NCBI GenBank assembly: GCA_964534325.1
Contig: CAZHOR010000014.1
Coordinates: forward strand, 1-64,000
Length of the DNA: 64,000 nucleotides
Direction of reading: 5' to 3'
Source: JdFR-22 sp964534325
Lineage (GTDB): Archaea; Halobacteriota; Archaeoglobi; Archaeoglobales; Archaeoglobaceae
Position 1 is the stretch's first letter; every line of letters starts with the position of its first letter. A program made the translations under genes and the position numbers. Positions 1 to 8,420 of the stretch are shown here, piece by piece. Below the pieces are notes generated by a model, which worked only from the letters and a program-made list of their open reading frames with translations, did not search any database and was not told where the DNA came from.

Positions 1-614
1 AATGACTCTACAAAGGGTTTCAAATACTCCTTTAGTCCTTTGGCTTCTACTTTTGGGGAGGGAAGCCACAGCCAAACGAATAAGGCGAGAGGGAGGTTGA
101 GCAAGTAGAAATAGAACGGGTAATTCCACGCCAGTGCCGCCAGGCCACCTCCTATGATGGGGGAGGTTATCCCGCCAATGGACATGATAGCTGAGAGATA
201 GCCCATGGCCTTGGTCCTGGATAGCCCGTGGTAGAGGTCTCCTATCAATGTCATGGCCACCGGAGACATACCAGCGATACCCACTCCCTGAATCGCTCTG
301 AACACCAGCAGCACTTCAAAGCTGGGGGCGATAGAGCACAATCCACCGAAAACGCCATTGATCAGCAGACAGGGAATTAAAACGGTTTTTCTACCGTATT
401 TATCGATTAGAAAGCCGATGAATGGCATGGCAACAGAAGTTGACAGCAAGTAAACTGATAGCACGAGGGCGACAGTACTCTCGGAAACATTGAACGGGTC
501 ATCTATAGCGGGAAGAGCAGGGCCTATAAGGGCCCCGCCCATCATACCGAATACGGCTACGGCCAGAATGAGTGCCAGAGTCAGATCAAGGAATCTCGAC
601 TTCTCTGAACTCAT
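1..614 (-). CDS. MFS transporter, N-terminal part (cut by window edge)
   Basis: The reverse strand is open from an ATG at 614 down to base 1 (about 205 codons), so the C-terminal half lies outside the window. The translation is a run of hydrophobic helices with the MFS loop-2/3 signature GFLIDKYGRKT near residue 70 and a second-helix-bundle motif RAIQGVGIAGMSP typical of drug:H+ antiporters. An exporter of small molecules or drugs is likely; the substrate cannot be read. It lies just downstream of an ABC-2 exporter pair on the same strand (13 bp after the permease stop), so it probably belongs to the same efflux operon under the divergent TrmB-type regulator. Confidence 0.8.
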   Translation of the reverse strand, partial: MSSEKSRFLDLTLALILAVAVFGMMGGALIGPALPAIDDPFNVSESTVALVLSVYLLSTSVAMPFIGFLIDKYGRKTVLIPCLLINGVFGGLCSIAPSFEVLLVFRAIQGVGIAGMSPVAMTLIGDLYHGLSRTKAMGYLSAIMSIGGITSPIIGGGLAALAWNYPFYFYLLNLPLALFVWLWLPSPKVEAKGLKEYLKPFVES

Positions 615-627
615 TGTCAATCCCTCT

Positions 628-1377
628 CTACATCTGGATCCTCTGGAACAGATAGGTTCCGGCTAATACGAACACGATGCAGACCACCATCATTACGGAG
701 AAATCTATCCACAGGGGAATGCTTGACATCCCCACAAGGCCAAAGCGTATGGCATCCACACCGTAAGTTAGGGGGTCTGCATGGGCTACCAGCCTGAGAG
801 CCTGAGGTATGCTCTCCCCTTCAATGGGGAACAAAGCCCCGGAGAGGAAGAACAGGGGAAGGATAACGAAGTTCATTATCAAGGGGAATGCTTCCATGTC
901 GTCCAGTCGGGAGGCGAAACACAGTCCTAACGAGCTGAAGGAGATACCTACCATAACCATGAACACTATAGCTATCAGGAGTCCATGAGCAGTGGGTATT
1001 TTGATGCCGATGAGCAGAGATATCAGAAGGATCAGCAGTCCCTGGACGAGGGCGGTTGTGGCCCCACCCAGGGTCTTCCCTATGATTATTTTTGTCCTGC
1101 TTACCGGCGTAACTATCATTTCGCGCATGAAACCGAATTGTTTATCCCATATCACGGACACTCCGCTCATCATGGAGTTCATCAAGACCGACATGGCCAC
1201 GATACCCGGTAATATGAACTCCAGATAGTTGGTTCCACCAATACTAAGTTGAGAGCTCAAACCAAAGCCCAATGCAAACAGGAATAACAGAGGCATTCCC
1301 AGGGACCCGAATATTCTGGGTTTGCTCCTAATATATCTCTTTAGCTCTCTCAGCCAGATGTAGTATATCTTCTTCAT
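628..1377 (-). CDS. ABC-2 type exporter permease (DrrB-like)
   Basis: A 249-residue membrane protein with about six hydrophobic segments, and a cytosolic N-terminus (YIWLRELKRYIRSKP) followed by the GMPLLFLFALGFG segment usual for ABC-2 permeases. The loop with KQFGFMREMIVTPVSR is the characteristic ABC-2 coupling region. Its start overlaps the stop of the upstream ATPase gene by 4 bp, showing translational coupling. Together they form a drug, lipid or polysaccharide-type exporter, with one permease and one ATPase that dimerise. The substrate is unknown. Confidence 0.85.
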   Translation of the reverse strand: MKKIYYIWLRELKRYIRSKPRIFGSLGMPLLFLFALGFGLSSQLSIGGTNYLEFILPGIVAMSVLMNSMMSGVSVIWDKQFGFMREMIVTPVSRTKIIIGKTLGGATTALVQGLLILLISLLIGIKIPTAHGLLIAIVFMVMVGISFSSLGLCFASRLDDMEAFPLIMNFVILPLFFLSGALFPIEGESIPQALRLVAHADPLTYGVDAIRFGLVGMSSIPLWIDFSVMMVVCIVFVLAGTYLFQRIQM

Positions 1378-2363
1378 CTTCTCCCTCCCATCTTGCTGGC
1401 CAACCGCATATTATCTTTACCGCTCGTACTTTCTTCCCTGATGCTCTTTCCGGTAAGCTGGATGTAAACGTCCTCCAGTGTGGGTTTTTGGACCGATACC
1501 GATCTTATGTCCACACCATACTCAAATATGGTCCTGAACAATAGGGGGAGGTTGTCTTCACCGTTCTTCAGTGTAACCTCTACATGCTCGTCGTAGGTTT
1601 GGACTTTATCCACCCATTCAACTCCCTGCAAGCCGTTAGAGAACTTTTGGGGTTGGGAGGTCTGGAAGGATACTGTTTCACCTTCAACCAGATCCTGTAA
1701 ACCTTCTGGGGTGTCTATGGCAATTATCTTGCCGTGATCCATTATGGCGATCCTGTGGGCGAGCTTTTCGGCTTCCTCCATGTAATGAGTGGTGAGGATG
1801 ACGGTGACGTTCTCATCCTGGTTCAATTTCTCCACATACTCCCAGATGAGGTGTCTTGTCTGAGGGTCCAGACCTATGGTAGGCTCATCCAGAAACAATA
1901 CCTTGGGGTAATGCATTAACCCTCTGGCGATTTCCAGCCTCCTCTTCATCCCACCGGAAAAATTGCTTACCAGGACATCCCTCCTGTCCTGAAGTCCTAC
2001 CAGTTCCAGCAGTTTTAAGATCCTCTTTTCCGTGGTCTTGTCATCCAGTTCGTACATGATGGCGTGGAACTTCAAGTTCTCGTAGGCGGTCAGCTCCTCA
2101 TCCAGACTGGGGTCCTGAAAAACAATGCCTATCGACTCCCGAACCTTTTCCTGCTTTCCAACAATATCGTATCCATTGACCTTAGCAGTGCCGGAAGTTG
2201 GCTCCTTTAGTGTGGACAGCATGGAAACGGTAGTAGTTTTTCCTGCTCCATTGGGGCCCAGAAAGCCGAATATCTCTCCTTCCTTAACGGTGAAGCTGAC
2301 ATTGTCCACGGCAGTAAGATCACCGAATTTTTTGGTCAACTCATTTAGCTCTATGACATTCAT
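1374..2363 (-). CDS. ABC transporter ATP-binding protein (DrrA-like)
   Basis: A 329-residue ATPase. Walker A GPNGAGKTT is at residues 36-44, the signature SGGMKRR and Walker B VLFLDEPTIGLD follow, and the H-loop is in LTTHYMEEAE. The C-terminal ~100 residues form the regulatory tail seen in DrrA/NodI-type exporters, ending with VSVQKPTLEDVYIQLTG, a hallmark of this family. It powers the permease encoded directly downstream. A promoter region of about 110 bp separates it from the divergently transcribed TrmB-family gene, which is the obvious candidate regulator. Confidence 0.9.
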   Translation of the reverse strand: MNVIELNELTKKFGDLTAVDNVSFTVKEGEIFGFLGPNGAGKTTTVSMLSTLKEPTSGTAKVNGYDIVGKQEKVRESIGIVFQDPSLDEELTAYENLKFHAIMYELDDKTTEKRILKLLELVGLQDRRDVLVSNFSGGMKRRLEIARGLMHYPKVLFLDEPTIGLDPQTRHLIWEYVEKLNQDENVTVILTTHYMEEAEKLAHRIAIMDHGKIIAIDTPEGLQDLVEGETVSFQTSQPQKFSNGLQGVEWVDKVQTYDEHVEVTLKNGEDNLPLLFRTIFEYGVDIRSVSVQKPTLEDVYIQLTGKSIREESTSGKDNMRLASKMGGRR

Positions 2364-2445
2364 GCGTGATATTCCTCCTGTATTCTATGAAATCAGGTTA
2401 TCTTACACTTGCTTTGGTTTATATCACTCATTTCGCACCCATTAG

Positions 2446-2457
2446 ATATTTAAAAAT
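2446..2457 (+). promoter_or_regulatory. TATA box of the TrmB-family gene
   Basis: The sequence atatttaaaaat lies 21 bp before the ATG at 2478. With an archaeal TATA-to-start distance of about 25 bp, the transcript would begin at or very near the ATG, implying a leaderless message. No Shine-Dalgarno sequence is visible before this ATG. Confidence 0.45.
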
Positions 2458-2477
2458 GTTGTTACGAAAGTTGTTAC

Positions 2478-3251
2478 ATGATAGAGAACCTCAAGAAGCT
2501 GGGGCTCAACGGCTATGAGGCTAACGTGTACATTACACTGGTCGGTCTGGGTGAAGCAACAGCCAGAGAGATCTCGGAGAACGGCACGGTCCCCCGGCCA
2601 AAAGTTTACGACACCGTCAGGAGACTGGAAGAGAAGGGCTTTGTGGAGGTCCAGCAGGGAAATCCTGCCCGCTTCAGGGCAATGGATCCCAGAAAAGTGA
2701 TAAGGAAACTGGAAACAGACACCATAAGGGCAGCAGAAGAATGCATCCACGATCTGGAGAACTTCAGGCTGGAAAAGCATCATAAGTCACCTTCCGTGTG
2801 GGTGGTAAGGGGAGACTGGGCTGTGACCGCCAGAGTTCAGGAGCTCATAAATTCGGCCCAGAAGGAAGTGCTTGTAGAGGGTTTCAGCAAACAATTCTTG
2901 AACGAACTCTCCCCTCATCTTGCAGAAGTTAAAGACAAGGTTAAGTGCGTATTCCTGGGCAAGCCAGAGGACCAGAACGGCTTGCCGGATGATATTAAGA
3001 TAAATCTTGTGAATATAGAAAATCTGAGGCAACAACCTCTTAAGGGTCTGATAAAGTTTATGACCGAAGGAATAGAAAGCGAAGGGGTCAGATACGAGCC
3101 CGAAGGTAACATGACCGTAGATGAGAAGGTTAACGTCAAGGTCCATAGAGAGAACGGGAGGAGGACAGCCATCGTCAGCAGGGTCCCCATTTCATCCTAC
3201 ATGCACAAGAATGTTGTGGAAACGTTATTGCAGGAGGCAAAGAAGAAATAG
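2478..3251 (+). CDS. TrmB-family transcriptional regulator
   Basis: A 257-residue protein. The N-terminal ~70 residues are a winged helix of TrmB type (LKKLGLNGYEANVYITLVGLG, then VPRPKVYDTVRRLEEKGFVEV), followed by a short coiled coil and a C-terminal effector domain (SVWVVRGDWAVTARVQELI...). TrmB proteins are archaeal repressors or activators that sense sugars or other small molecules. Its position, divergent from the ABC-2/MFS export genes with about 110 bp between, suggests it controls that efflux operon. The effector cannot be read from the sequence. Confidence 0.85.
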   Translation: MIENLKKLGLNGYEANVYITLVGLGEATAREISENGTVPRPKVYDTVRRLEEKGFVEVQQGNPARFRAMDPRKVIRKLETDTIRAAEECIHDLENFRLEKHHKSPSVWVVRGDWAVTARVQELINSAQKEVLVEGFSKQFLNELSPHLAEVKDKVKCVFLGKPEDQNGLPDDIKINLVNIENLRQQPLKGLIKFMTEGIESEGVRYEPEGNMTVDEKVNVKVHRENGRRTAIVSRVPISSYMHKNVVETLLQEAKKK

Positions 3252-3394
3252 TTAAAACGCTCAATCGTCATGATGTTGACAATTCCCAAACCTTTAAGTA
3301 GATGATTATAATTATAATGATTTAACCCCTCCGAAAAAGAAATCCCCCATAACACCCCCATTCCCACCCCTCCAACCGGCGGGAAACCCATAGA

Positions 3395-3420
3395 ACCCAC
3401 CCACGCGGTGGGTCTATTTT
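3395..3420. terminator. GC-rich hairpin followed by T-rich run
   Basis: A perfect 7-bp inverted repeat, ACCCACC at 3395-3401 and GGTGGGT at 3407-3413, with a 5-base loop, is followed by ctattttacttattttt. It may end the transcript of the TrmB gene, although it lies about 140 bp after its stop codon. Archaeal terminators usually need only the T-run, so the stem could instead be a protein-binding site. Confidence 0.35.
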
Positions 3421-3514
3421 ACTTATTTTTTGGTGGGGTTCACAATTAATCACTTCATGTTCAGTGCATACCAACTTAGTGAAAAACTAATTAGCTGATC
3501 CCACGAGCGTCCAC

Positions 3515-4261
3515 GTGGTGCATCATATGAGATTATCTCCTCTGAGAAGGAAAGTGATATCAACTTTAAAACCTGAAGAAAGGGAGTTCATGACCAGGGT
3601 TTGCCATGAACTCGAGGTCAGTGAAATCGACCCCGGTCTTCCGGTGTTATACCCTGGATGTGGAGGGGACGTGAGCCATGCTGTACTTCTGGGCAACAAT
3701 CTGGTCTTTGTGGACTCACATCAGCCAGAGACGACCATATCAGAGATCTGTTCAGAGATCTATAACCTTGGGGGAGAGATAGTTGAGGAAAGAAGAGATG
3801 GGGTATGGGGTAAGGACGGTAAGCTCTTCATCAAGTTCAGGCTGGAGGAAGAGGAAGTGGACCTCACATACTACGCACAGGATGCCACTAGACTTCATGA
3901 GCTGAATCTGAAGGAGGTGGAAGATGGGTACTCTGTTTATTTTGTTAAGGTTCCACTGCCCAAAGAGATAAGTGTGGGCTCTTTGAGATCCCCTCACTCG
4001 CTGGGAAGGTCTCTCCAGCAATTAGTGGTCGGCGGGTTCTATCTGGAACGAGAATGTCCATTACCATCTCATCTGGTATCTGAATTGGGTTTCAGAAGAA
4101 TAGCCACTGGGACTATATCCGGTTTGTCCATCCACCCCGAAGAAGGGAACCTATACCAAAAAGTGGAGCAAGTGGACAACATCATAGAAATACTTGAGAA
4201 AGGGCTAAATCTCCAGGCTGATGTAGAAGAATATGGCGATGAACACCATAATGCCGACTAA
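3515..4261 (+). CDS. Uncharacterised protein with methyltransferase-like N-terminal motif
   Basis: A 248-residue soluble acidic protein. The segment LYPGCGGDVSH at about residues 45-55, followed by FVDSH at about 65-69, resembles motifs I and II of a class I S-adenosylmethionine-binding fold, but no catalytic motif of a known methyltransferase family was recognised. The C-terminal half (SLGRSLQQLVVGGFYLERECP) does not suggest a known family. The start is either GTG 3515 or ATG 3527; no ribosome-binding site decides it. It stands alone between the regulator and the formate dehydrogenase operon. The function is unknown. Confidence 0.6.
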   Translation: MVHHMRLSPLRRKVISTLKPEEREFMTRVCHELEVSEIDPGLPVLYPGCGGDVSHAVLLGNNLVFVDSHQPETTISEICSEIYNLGGEIVEERRDGVWGKDGKLFIKFRLEEEEVDLTYYAQDATRLHELNLKEVEDGYSVYFVKVPLPKEISVGSLRSPHSLGRSLQQLVVGGFYLERECPLPSHLVSELGFRRIATGTISGLSIHPEEGNLYQKVEQVDNIIEILEKGLNLQADVEEYGDEHHNAD

Positions 4262-4625
4262 ATATAATTTCAATTTGAGCTGGAGGTTCTGGTTCCATCC
4301 TTCATAACCTGGATTATCTTTGATTTGCATCAACACACCCTTGCATTTATCTGTAACCGGCGTTTGTGTTCATTTATTCAAATCCCTGTTCTTATTTAAT
4401 ATAGTTCAGAATATAATAAAAAGTATACCTGTTCTCTGGATATAATTATCATCAGAGCTATTTTTTAGGCCGATTTTTCCCTTCTCTATACCTTTATGTT
4501 GGCCGATCTTGTGCAATACATTCTCAAAACCCACATTCCATTTCTTTTTGACGACAAATTCCAAAAAATTTATAAAGTAATCAACTTCAAATTCTGTTCG
4601 TTTATTAGGGAGGGAGGATAATAAA
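4262..4625 (+). promoter_or_regulatory. Upstream region of the formate dehydrogenase operon
   Basis: These 364 bp contain no supportable gene. Near the gene there is a TATA box, tttataaa at 4569-4576, and a strong Shine-Dalgarno run gggagggagg at 4608-4617, 8 bases before the ATG at 4626; the implied transcript has a short leader. Further upstream, the heptamer ggccgat occurs twice in direct orientation (4468-4474 and 4501-4507), 33 bp apart, about three helical turns, which could be an operator for the Lrp-type regulator encoded at 9873-10460. The operator role is inference. Confidence 0.45.
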
Positions 4626-7511
4626 ATGCCAGTTAGATCACTAAAGTTATCCCGAAGAGATTTTATGAAAGTAACTGCGGCTGGAGCTGCCGTTGCCGCA
4701 GGTGTGTTAAGATATACGAAAAATAATAATTTCATCCAAAAGGCAGAGGCCAGTGAGTTACAGGAGGGCGAGGAAGATACTGAGCTGATCAAGAGCATCT
4801 GTACTTACTGTGCTGTTGGGTGCGGTATCCTGGGTAAGGTCAAGAACGGGCACCTGGTGGGAGTTGAGCCCTGGAGCGATCATCCGGTGAATCAGGGCAA
4901 GCTATGTTGTAAAGGAGCAGCTATAAACCATACTGTAACCTCTCCCAGAAGGCTCAGGTATCCCATGATAAAGAGGAACAACAGGTGGGAGAAGATAAGC
5001 TGGAATGAGGCAATGGATATCATAGCCAAGAAAATGATGGATATCAGAGAGAATTACGGCCCGGATTCGGTCTTCTTTGCGGGTTCTGCCAAAGTTAGCA
5101 ATGAGATGGCTTATCTGCAGAGGAAGTTCATGGCTTTCTGGGGCAGCAACAACATCGATCATCAGGCCAGGATCTGCCACTCCACCACTGTTGCCGGCCT
5201 GGGTAACACCTGGGGCTACGGAGCCATGACCAATAACTTTAACGATATGAGGAACTCCAAATGCATATTCTTCTTATCAAATCCTGCTGAAGCTCATCCC
5301 GTCAGTTTTGAGCACATTTATGAAGCCAGGAATAGGGGCGCTACCCTGATTTGCGGCGACCCCAGATTCAGCAGGACCGCTGCGGTGAGCGATCTTCACC
5401 TTCAGTTCAGAACGGGTACGGACATCCCCCTCATATGGGGAATCGCCCATGAGATAATCAAGAACGGCTGGTATGATGAGCAGTTCATTAGAGAGAGGAC
5501 CTTTGGATTCGATCAGGCAAAGGAAGCGATAATGAACTATCCGCCGGAGGTTGCGGCGGATATAACCGGAGTACCCGCGGACAAGATCAGGCGGGCCGCA
5601 TACTTGATGGCAACCAATAAACCCTCTACCATCCAGTATGCCATGGGAGCTACCCAGCACGCTTATGGCTCCCAGAATATCAGGTCTTTCGCCATACTGC
5701 AACTGCTTCTGGGGAATGCAGGTCAGGTTGGAGGCGGAGTGAATGCCTTCAGAGGCCACGACAACGTTCAGGGAGCGACCGACATGTGCGTCCTCAGCCA
5801 CACCCTTCCCTCTTATTACGGCTTGAGTGAAGGCGCCTGGCAGCACTGGGCCAGCATATGGGGCGTGGACTATGAGTGGCTGAAGAACAGGTTCCACTCC
5901 AAGGACTTTATGGAGAAGAACGGTTTCACCATGAGCAGGTTCTCCTGCGGGATCCTCGCCGGCACTGATGCCTTCCCCGCTTGCGAAAACCTGACCATCG
6001 ATCAGCCCAACAACATTAAGATGATGTTCATGTGGGGGCACTCCACACCTGCTCTGGGAGATATCAGATATGTCAAGAAAGCATTTGAAAGTGTTGAGCT
6101 TCTGGTCTTCGTCGACCCCTTCGTGGAGAGCGGAGCTGCTCTGGCGGATAGACCGGACGGAATTATTGTCCTCCCCGCAGCTACAGAGTGGGAAGGAAGT
6201 GGAAGCGTTACCAACAGCGCCAGACAGATACAGTGGAGAAATAAGATTATTGAGCCCCTTTACGAGTCAAAAGAAGACATGTGGATACTGTTCAACCTTG
6301 TAAAGGCCCTGGATAAGCACGATCCAGGCATATATGAAAGATTTACCCGCAACTTCGGGAACAAGGACCCTGAAGACATAACTCCCGAAGAAGTAAATGA
6401 TAAAGAGATAATGGTGGGGTCGAGGGCCATAGGAATGATCGGCCAGGTGAGCGACAGACTGAAAAGGCAGCAGGAATACGACCACACTTTCGACCCTGAA
6501 GACTCTCAGGCCAAAAGCGGGCCCCTAAAAGGCGAGTTCTGGGGTCTGCCCTGGCCCTGCTGGAATGAAGAGCATCCCGGCACACCCATACTCTACAGGA
6601 ACGACATCCCCGTATGGGAAGGAGGCCACGATTTCAGAGTGAAGTGGGGAACTGAGTATGAAGGCACTACACTTTTAAGTGGAGTGGACGGTCACGATCA
6701 GGTAACAATTGATGGTGAAGCGTGGTCTAGGAACCTGGACACCGATTATAGCGGAGTTCTTGATGAGAACAAGGTCCCCTCAGGAAGAGGAAGAGCAAGA
6801 TTTTATGCCTGGAATATGACGGACCCTGTTCCTATTCACAGAGAACCCGTATATACTCCACGTAAGGACCTCATCGATAAGTATCCCACTTATCCCGAGA
6901 GTGCATATGGTGAATATCATTATAGAGTCCCCATTCTTTCCAGGACCCTTCAGCAGGTGTGCAAGGAGGTCGATCTGGGTAAGTACTTCCCTCTTGCCTG
7001 GACGTCCGGAAGACAGGTTGAGCACCAGGGAGGTTCTGCCGAAACAAGGAGCAACAGGATCCTCTCTGAGCTGCAGCCCGAAATGTATGCAGAGATAAAT
7101 CCTCAGGATGCCAAAGTCAGGGGGATCAAGAATGGCGATCGGGTAATAGTAATAACTCCCAGAGGTCTGGAATATGGAGCAGAACCCGCTAAGGTGTACT
7201 GTACGGCAAGAGTTACAAAGGAAGTTTCTCCAGGACTGGTTTTCCTTCCATTCCACTGGGGTGGCTACTTCCAGGGTGAATCATATCTGAACCGCTTCCC
7301 GGTAAAGGATGAAATGGACACCAGACCATTCGTCTCTGGAGACTCCGCAAACATTTCCAATTGCCCTGGATGGGATGTTGAGACCCAGATGCAGAATACC
7401 AAGTCAGGTATGTGCGATGTGGTGAAGTTCAGCGATTATAGGCCACCAGAGGGATTGGGAGATGTCATGCAGAAAGTGATGGATGAAGTGAAAAGGGAGA
7501 TGCAGGGGTGA
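4626..7511 (+). CDS. fdnG: Formate dehydrogenase catalytic subunit, Tat-exported, Cys form
   Basis: A 961-residue molybdopterin (Mo/W bis-MGD) oxidoreductase of the formate dehydrogenase-N type, oxidising formate outside the membrane. A twin-arginine signal SRRDFMK begins at residue 9, followed by an Ala-rich hydrophobic stretch. A [4Fe-4S] site CTYCAVGC is near residue 60 with a fourth Cys in KLCCKG. The active-site motif ARICHS places Cys184-His185 where the E. coli enzyme has selenocysteine-His; the flanking GAMTN and AEAHPV blocks match FdnG closely. The C-terminal MGD-binding domain (SGRQVEHQGG...) is complete. It is first in the operon with the Fe-S subunit 5 bp downstream. Periplasmic-side formate oxidation feeding electrons to cytochrome b is the expected role. 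Confidence 0.9.
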   Translation: MPVRSLKLSRRDFMKVTAAGAAVAAGVLRYTKNNNFIQKAEASELQEGEEDTELIKSICTYCAVGCGILGKVKNGHLVGVEPWSDHPVNQGKLCCKGAAINHTVTSPRRLRYPMIKRNNRWEKISWNEAMDIIAKKMMDIRENYGPDSVFFAGSAKVSNEMAYLQRKFMAFWGSNNIDHQARICHSTTVAGLGNTWGYGAMTNNFNDMRNSKCIFFLSNPAEAHPVSFEHIYEARNRGATLICGDPRFSRTAAVSDLHLQFRTGTDIPLIWGIAHEIIKNGWYDEQFIRERTFGFDQAKEAIMNYPPEVAADITGVPADKIRRAAYLMATNKPSTIQYAMGATQHAYGSQNIRSFAILQLLLGNAGQVGGGVNAFRGHDNVQGATDMCVLSHTLPSYYGLSEGAWQHWASIWGVDYEWLKNRFHSKDFMEKNGFTMSRFSCGILAGTDAFPACENLTIDQPNNIKMMFMWGHSTPALGDIRYVKKAFESVELLVFVDPFVESGAALADRPDGIIVLPAATEWEGSGSVTNSARQIQWRNKIIEPLYESKEDMWILFNLVKALDKHDPGIYERFTRNFGNKDPEDITPEEVNDKEIMVGSRAIGMIGQVSDRLKRQQEYDHTFDPEDSQAKSGPLKGEFWGLPWPCWNEEHPGTPILYRNDIPVWEGGHDFRVKWGTEYEGTTLLSGVDGHDQVTIDGEAWSRNLDTDYSGVLDENKVPSGRGRARFYAWNMTDPVPIHREPVYTPRKDLIDKYPTYPESAYGEYHYRVPILSRTLQQVCKEVDLGKYFPLAWTSGRQVEHQGGSAETRSNRILSELQPEMYAEINPQDAKVRGIKNGDRVIVITPRGLEYGAEPAKVYCTARVTKEVSPGLVFLPFHWGGYFQGESYLNRFPVKDEMDTRPFVSGDSANISNCPGWDVETQMQNTKSGMCDVVKFSDYRPPEGLGDVMQKVMDEVKREMQG

Positions 7512-7516
7512 TCTGA

Positions 7517-8074
7517 ATGCCATTGAAATTTTTAGTTGACACCCATACCAACCTGTGTATAAAATGTAAGGCCTGCGAAGCTATATGCAAGAACTTCAAT
7601 GATGTCCCGGAGGAAGTAGAAAGAATAAAGGTGGTCACTATCAATGAAGGCACTCCGGACCAGTTGCACATCCCCATGCCCTGCATGCACTGTACAGACC
7701 CTCCATGTATGAAGGTATGCCCCATGGATGCCATATACAAGAGAGATGACGGTGTAGTGCTGGTGGATAAGGAGAAGTGCATCGGTTGCGGCTACTGTAC
7801 TTATGCCTGCCCGTTCGGAGCCCCTCAGTTCCAGGGTAGTGGAGCCTTCGGGACAAAGGGCAAGATGGACAAATGCACATTCTGTGTGGAGCCCTTTGAA
7901 CAGAAGGACGAGCAAGGCAAACTCATCCGACGAGACCCCATCCCGAGGTGCTCAATAGTTTGTCCCACCGGAACCCTGCTTGGCGGGGATGTTATGGAGA
8001 TCAATGAAGAGTTCAGAAAGAGAGTTAACCATTACATGTCCAGAGGACTAATCGAAAGTATGTTTATGGTGTAG
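7517..8074 (+). CDS. fdnH: Formate dehydrogenase iron-sulfur subunit
   Basis: A 185-residue ferredoxin-like electron-transfer subunit with four cysteine groups (CIKCKACEAIC; CMHCTDPPCMKVC; CIGCGYCTYAC; CTFC...CSIVC) for four [4Fe-4S] clusters, carrying electrons from the molybdenum site to cytochrome b. It resembles E. coli FdnH/HybA-type subunits but stops just after the fourth cluster (…LIESMFMV) and lacks the C-terminal transmembrane anchor helix that FdnH normally has. The next gene encodes a small two-helix membrane protein that may replace the anchor. There is no signal peptide, so it must be co-exported with the Tat-carrying catalytic subunit. Confidence 0.9.
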   Translation: MPLKFLVDTHTNLCIKCKACEAICKNFNDVPEEVERIKVVTINEGTPDQLHIPMPCMHCTDPPCMKVCPMDAIYKRDDGVVLVDKEKCIGCGYCTYACPFGAPQFQGSGAFGTKGKMDKCTFCVEPFEQKDEQGKLIRRDPIPRCSIVCPTGTLLGGDVMEINEEFRKRVNHYMSRGLIESMFMV

Positions 8075-8093
8075 TGTAGGTGTAGGTGATATC

Positions 8094-8420
8094 ATGTTAA
8101 AAGGCTTGGTTGCTTTAGCCATAGGTTTACTGGCCATATCCCCCTTCTTTGTAGGTATGGCTACTACTGGAATAATGGGAGGAAGTTATATAACGGATAA
8201 CAATTTCAGGCATTTTCCTCCTGAGGAGAGGTCCGGCAGTTACGCATTTGTAGAGGAAATAACGTTATACGTGAACGAAATACTCCAGGTATTGCTGGTT
8301 ATCCTGGCTTTCTTCGTGTTCATAATGACCGCAGCAGAGTATTATAAGTTCTACAGGATGTACAAGATGGAGGAGGAGCATATGAAGCACTTGCAAGAGC
8401 AGGGGGGTGAAGGGCATTGA
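8094..8420 (+). CDS. Small two-helix membrane protein of the formate dehydrogenase operon
   Basis: A 108-residue protein with an N-terminal hydrophobic helix (LVALAIGLLAISPFFVGMA) and a second helix at about residues 63-80 (VLLVILAFFVFIMTAAEYY), ending in a charged cytosolic tail. A loop of about 40 residues lies between them. No family was recognised. It sits between the Fe-S and cytochrome b genes, with a ggtgat ribosome-binding site and a 4-bp overlap (TTGA) into the cytochrome gene, so it is co-translated with them. It probably anchors the Fe-S subunit, which lacks its usual membrane helix; this role is inference. Confidence 0.75.
   Translation: MLKGLVALAIGLLAISPFFVGMATTGIMGGSYITDNNFRHFPPEERSGSYAFVEEITLYVNEILQVLLVILAFFVFIMTAAEYYKFYRMYKMEEEHMKHLQEQGGEGH

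Noticed and set aside
5175..5177. Possible selenocysteine (in-frame TGA) in the formate dehydrogenase
   Set aside because: The active-site codon is TGC (Cys) and no in-frame TGA occurs in the gene.
5277..6041. 254-codon antisense frame inside the formate dehydrogenase gene
   Set aside because: The sense frame is an unambiguous molybdoenzyme with conserved motifs; the antisense translation has no coherent pattern.
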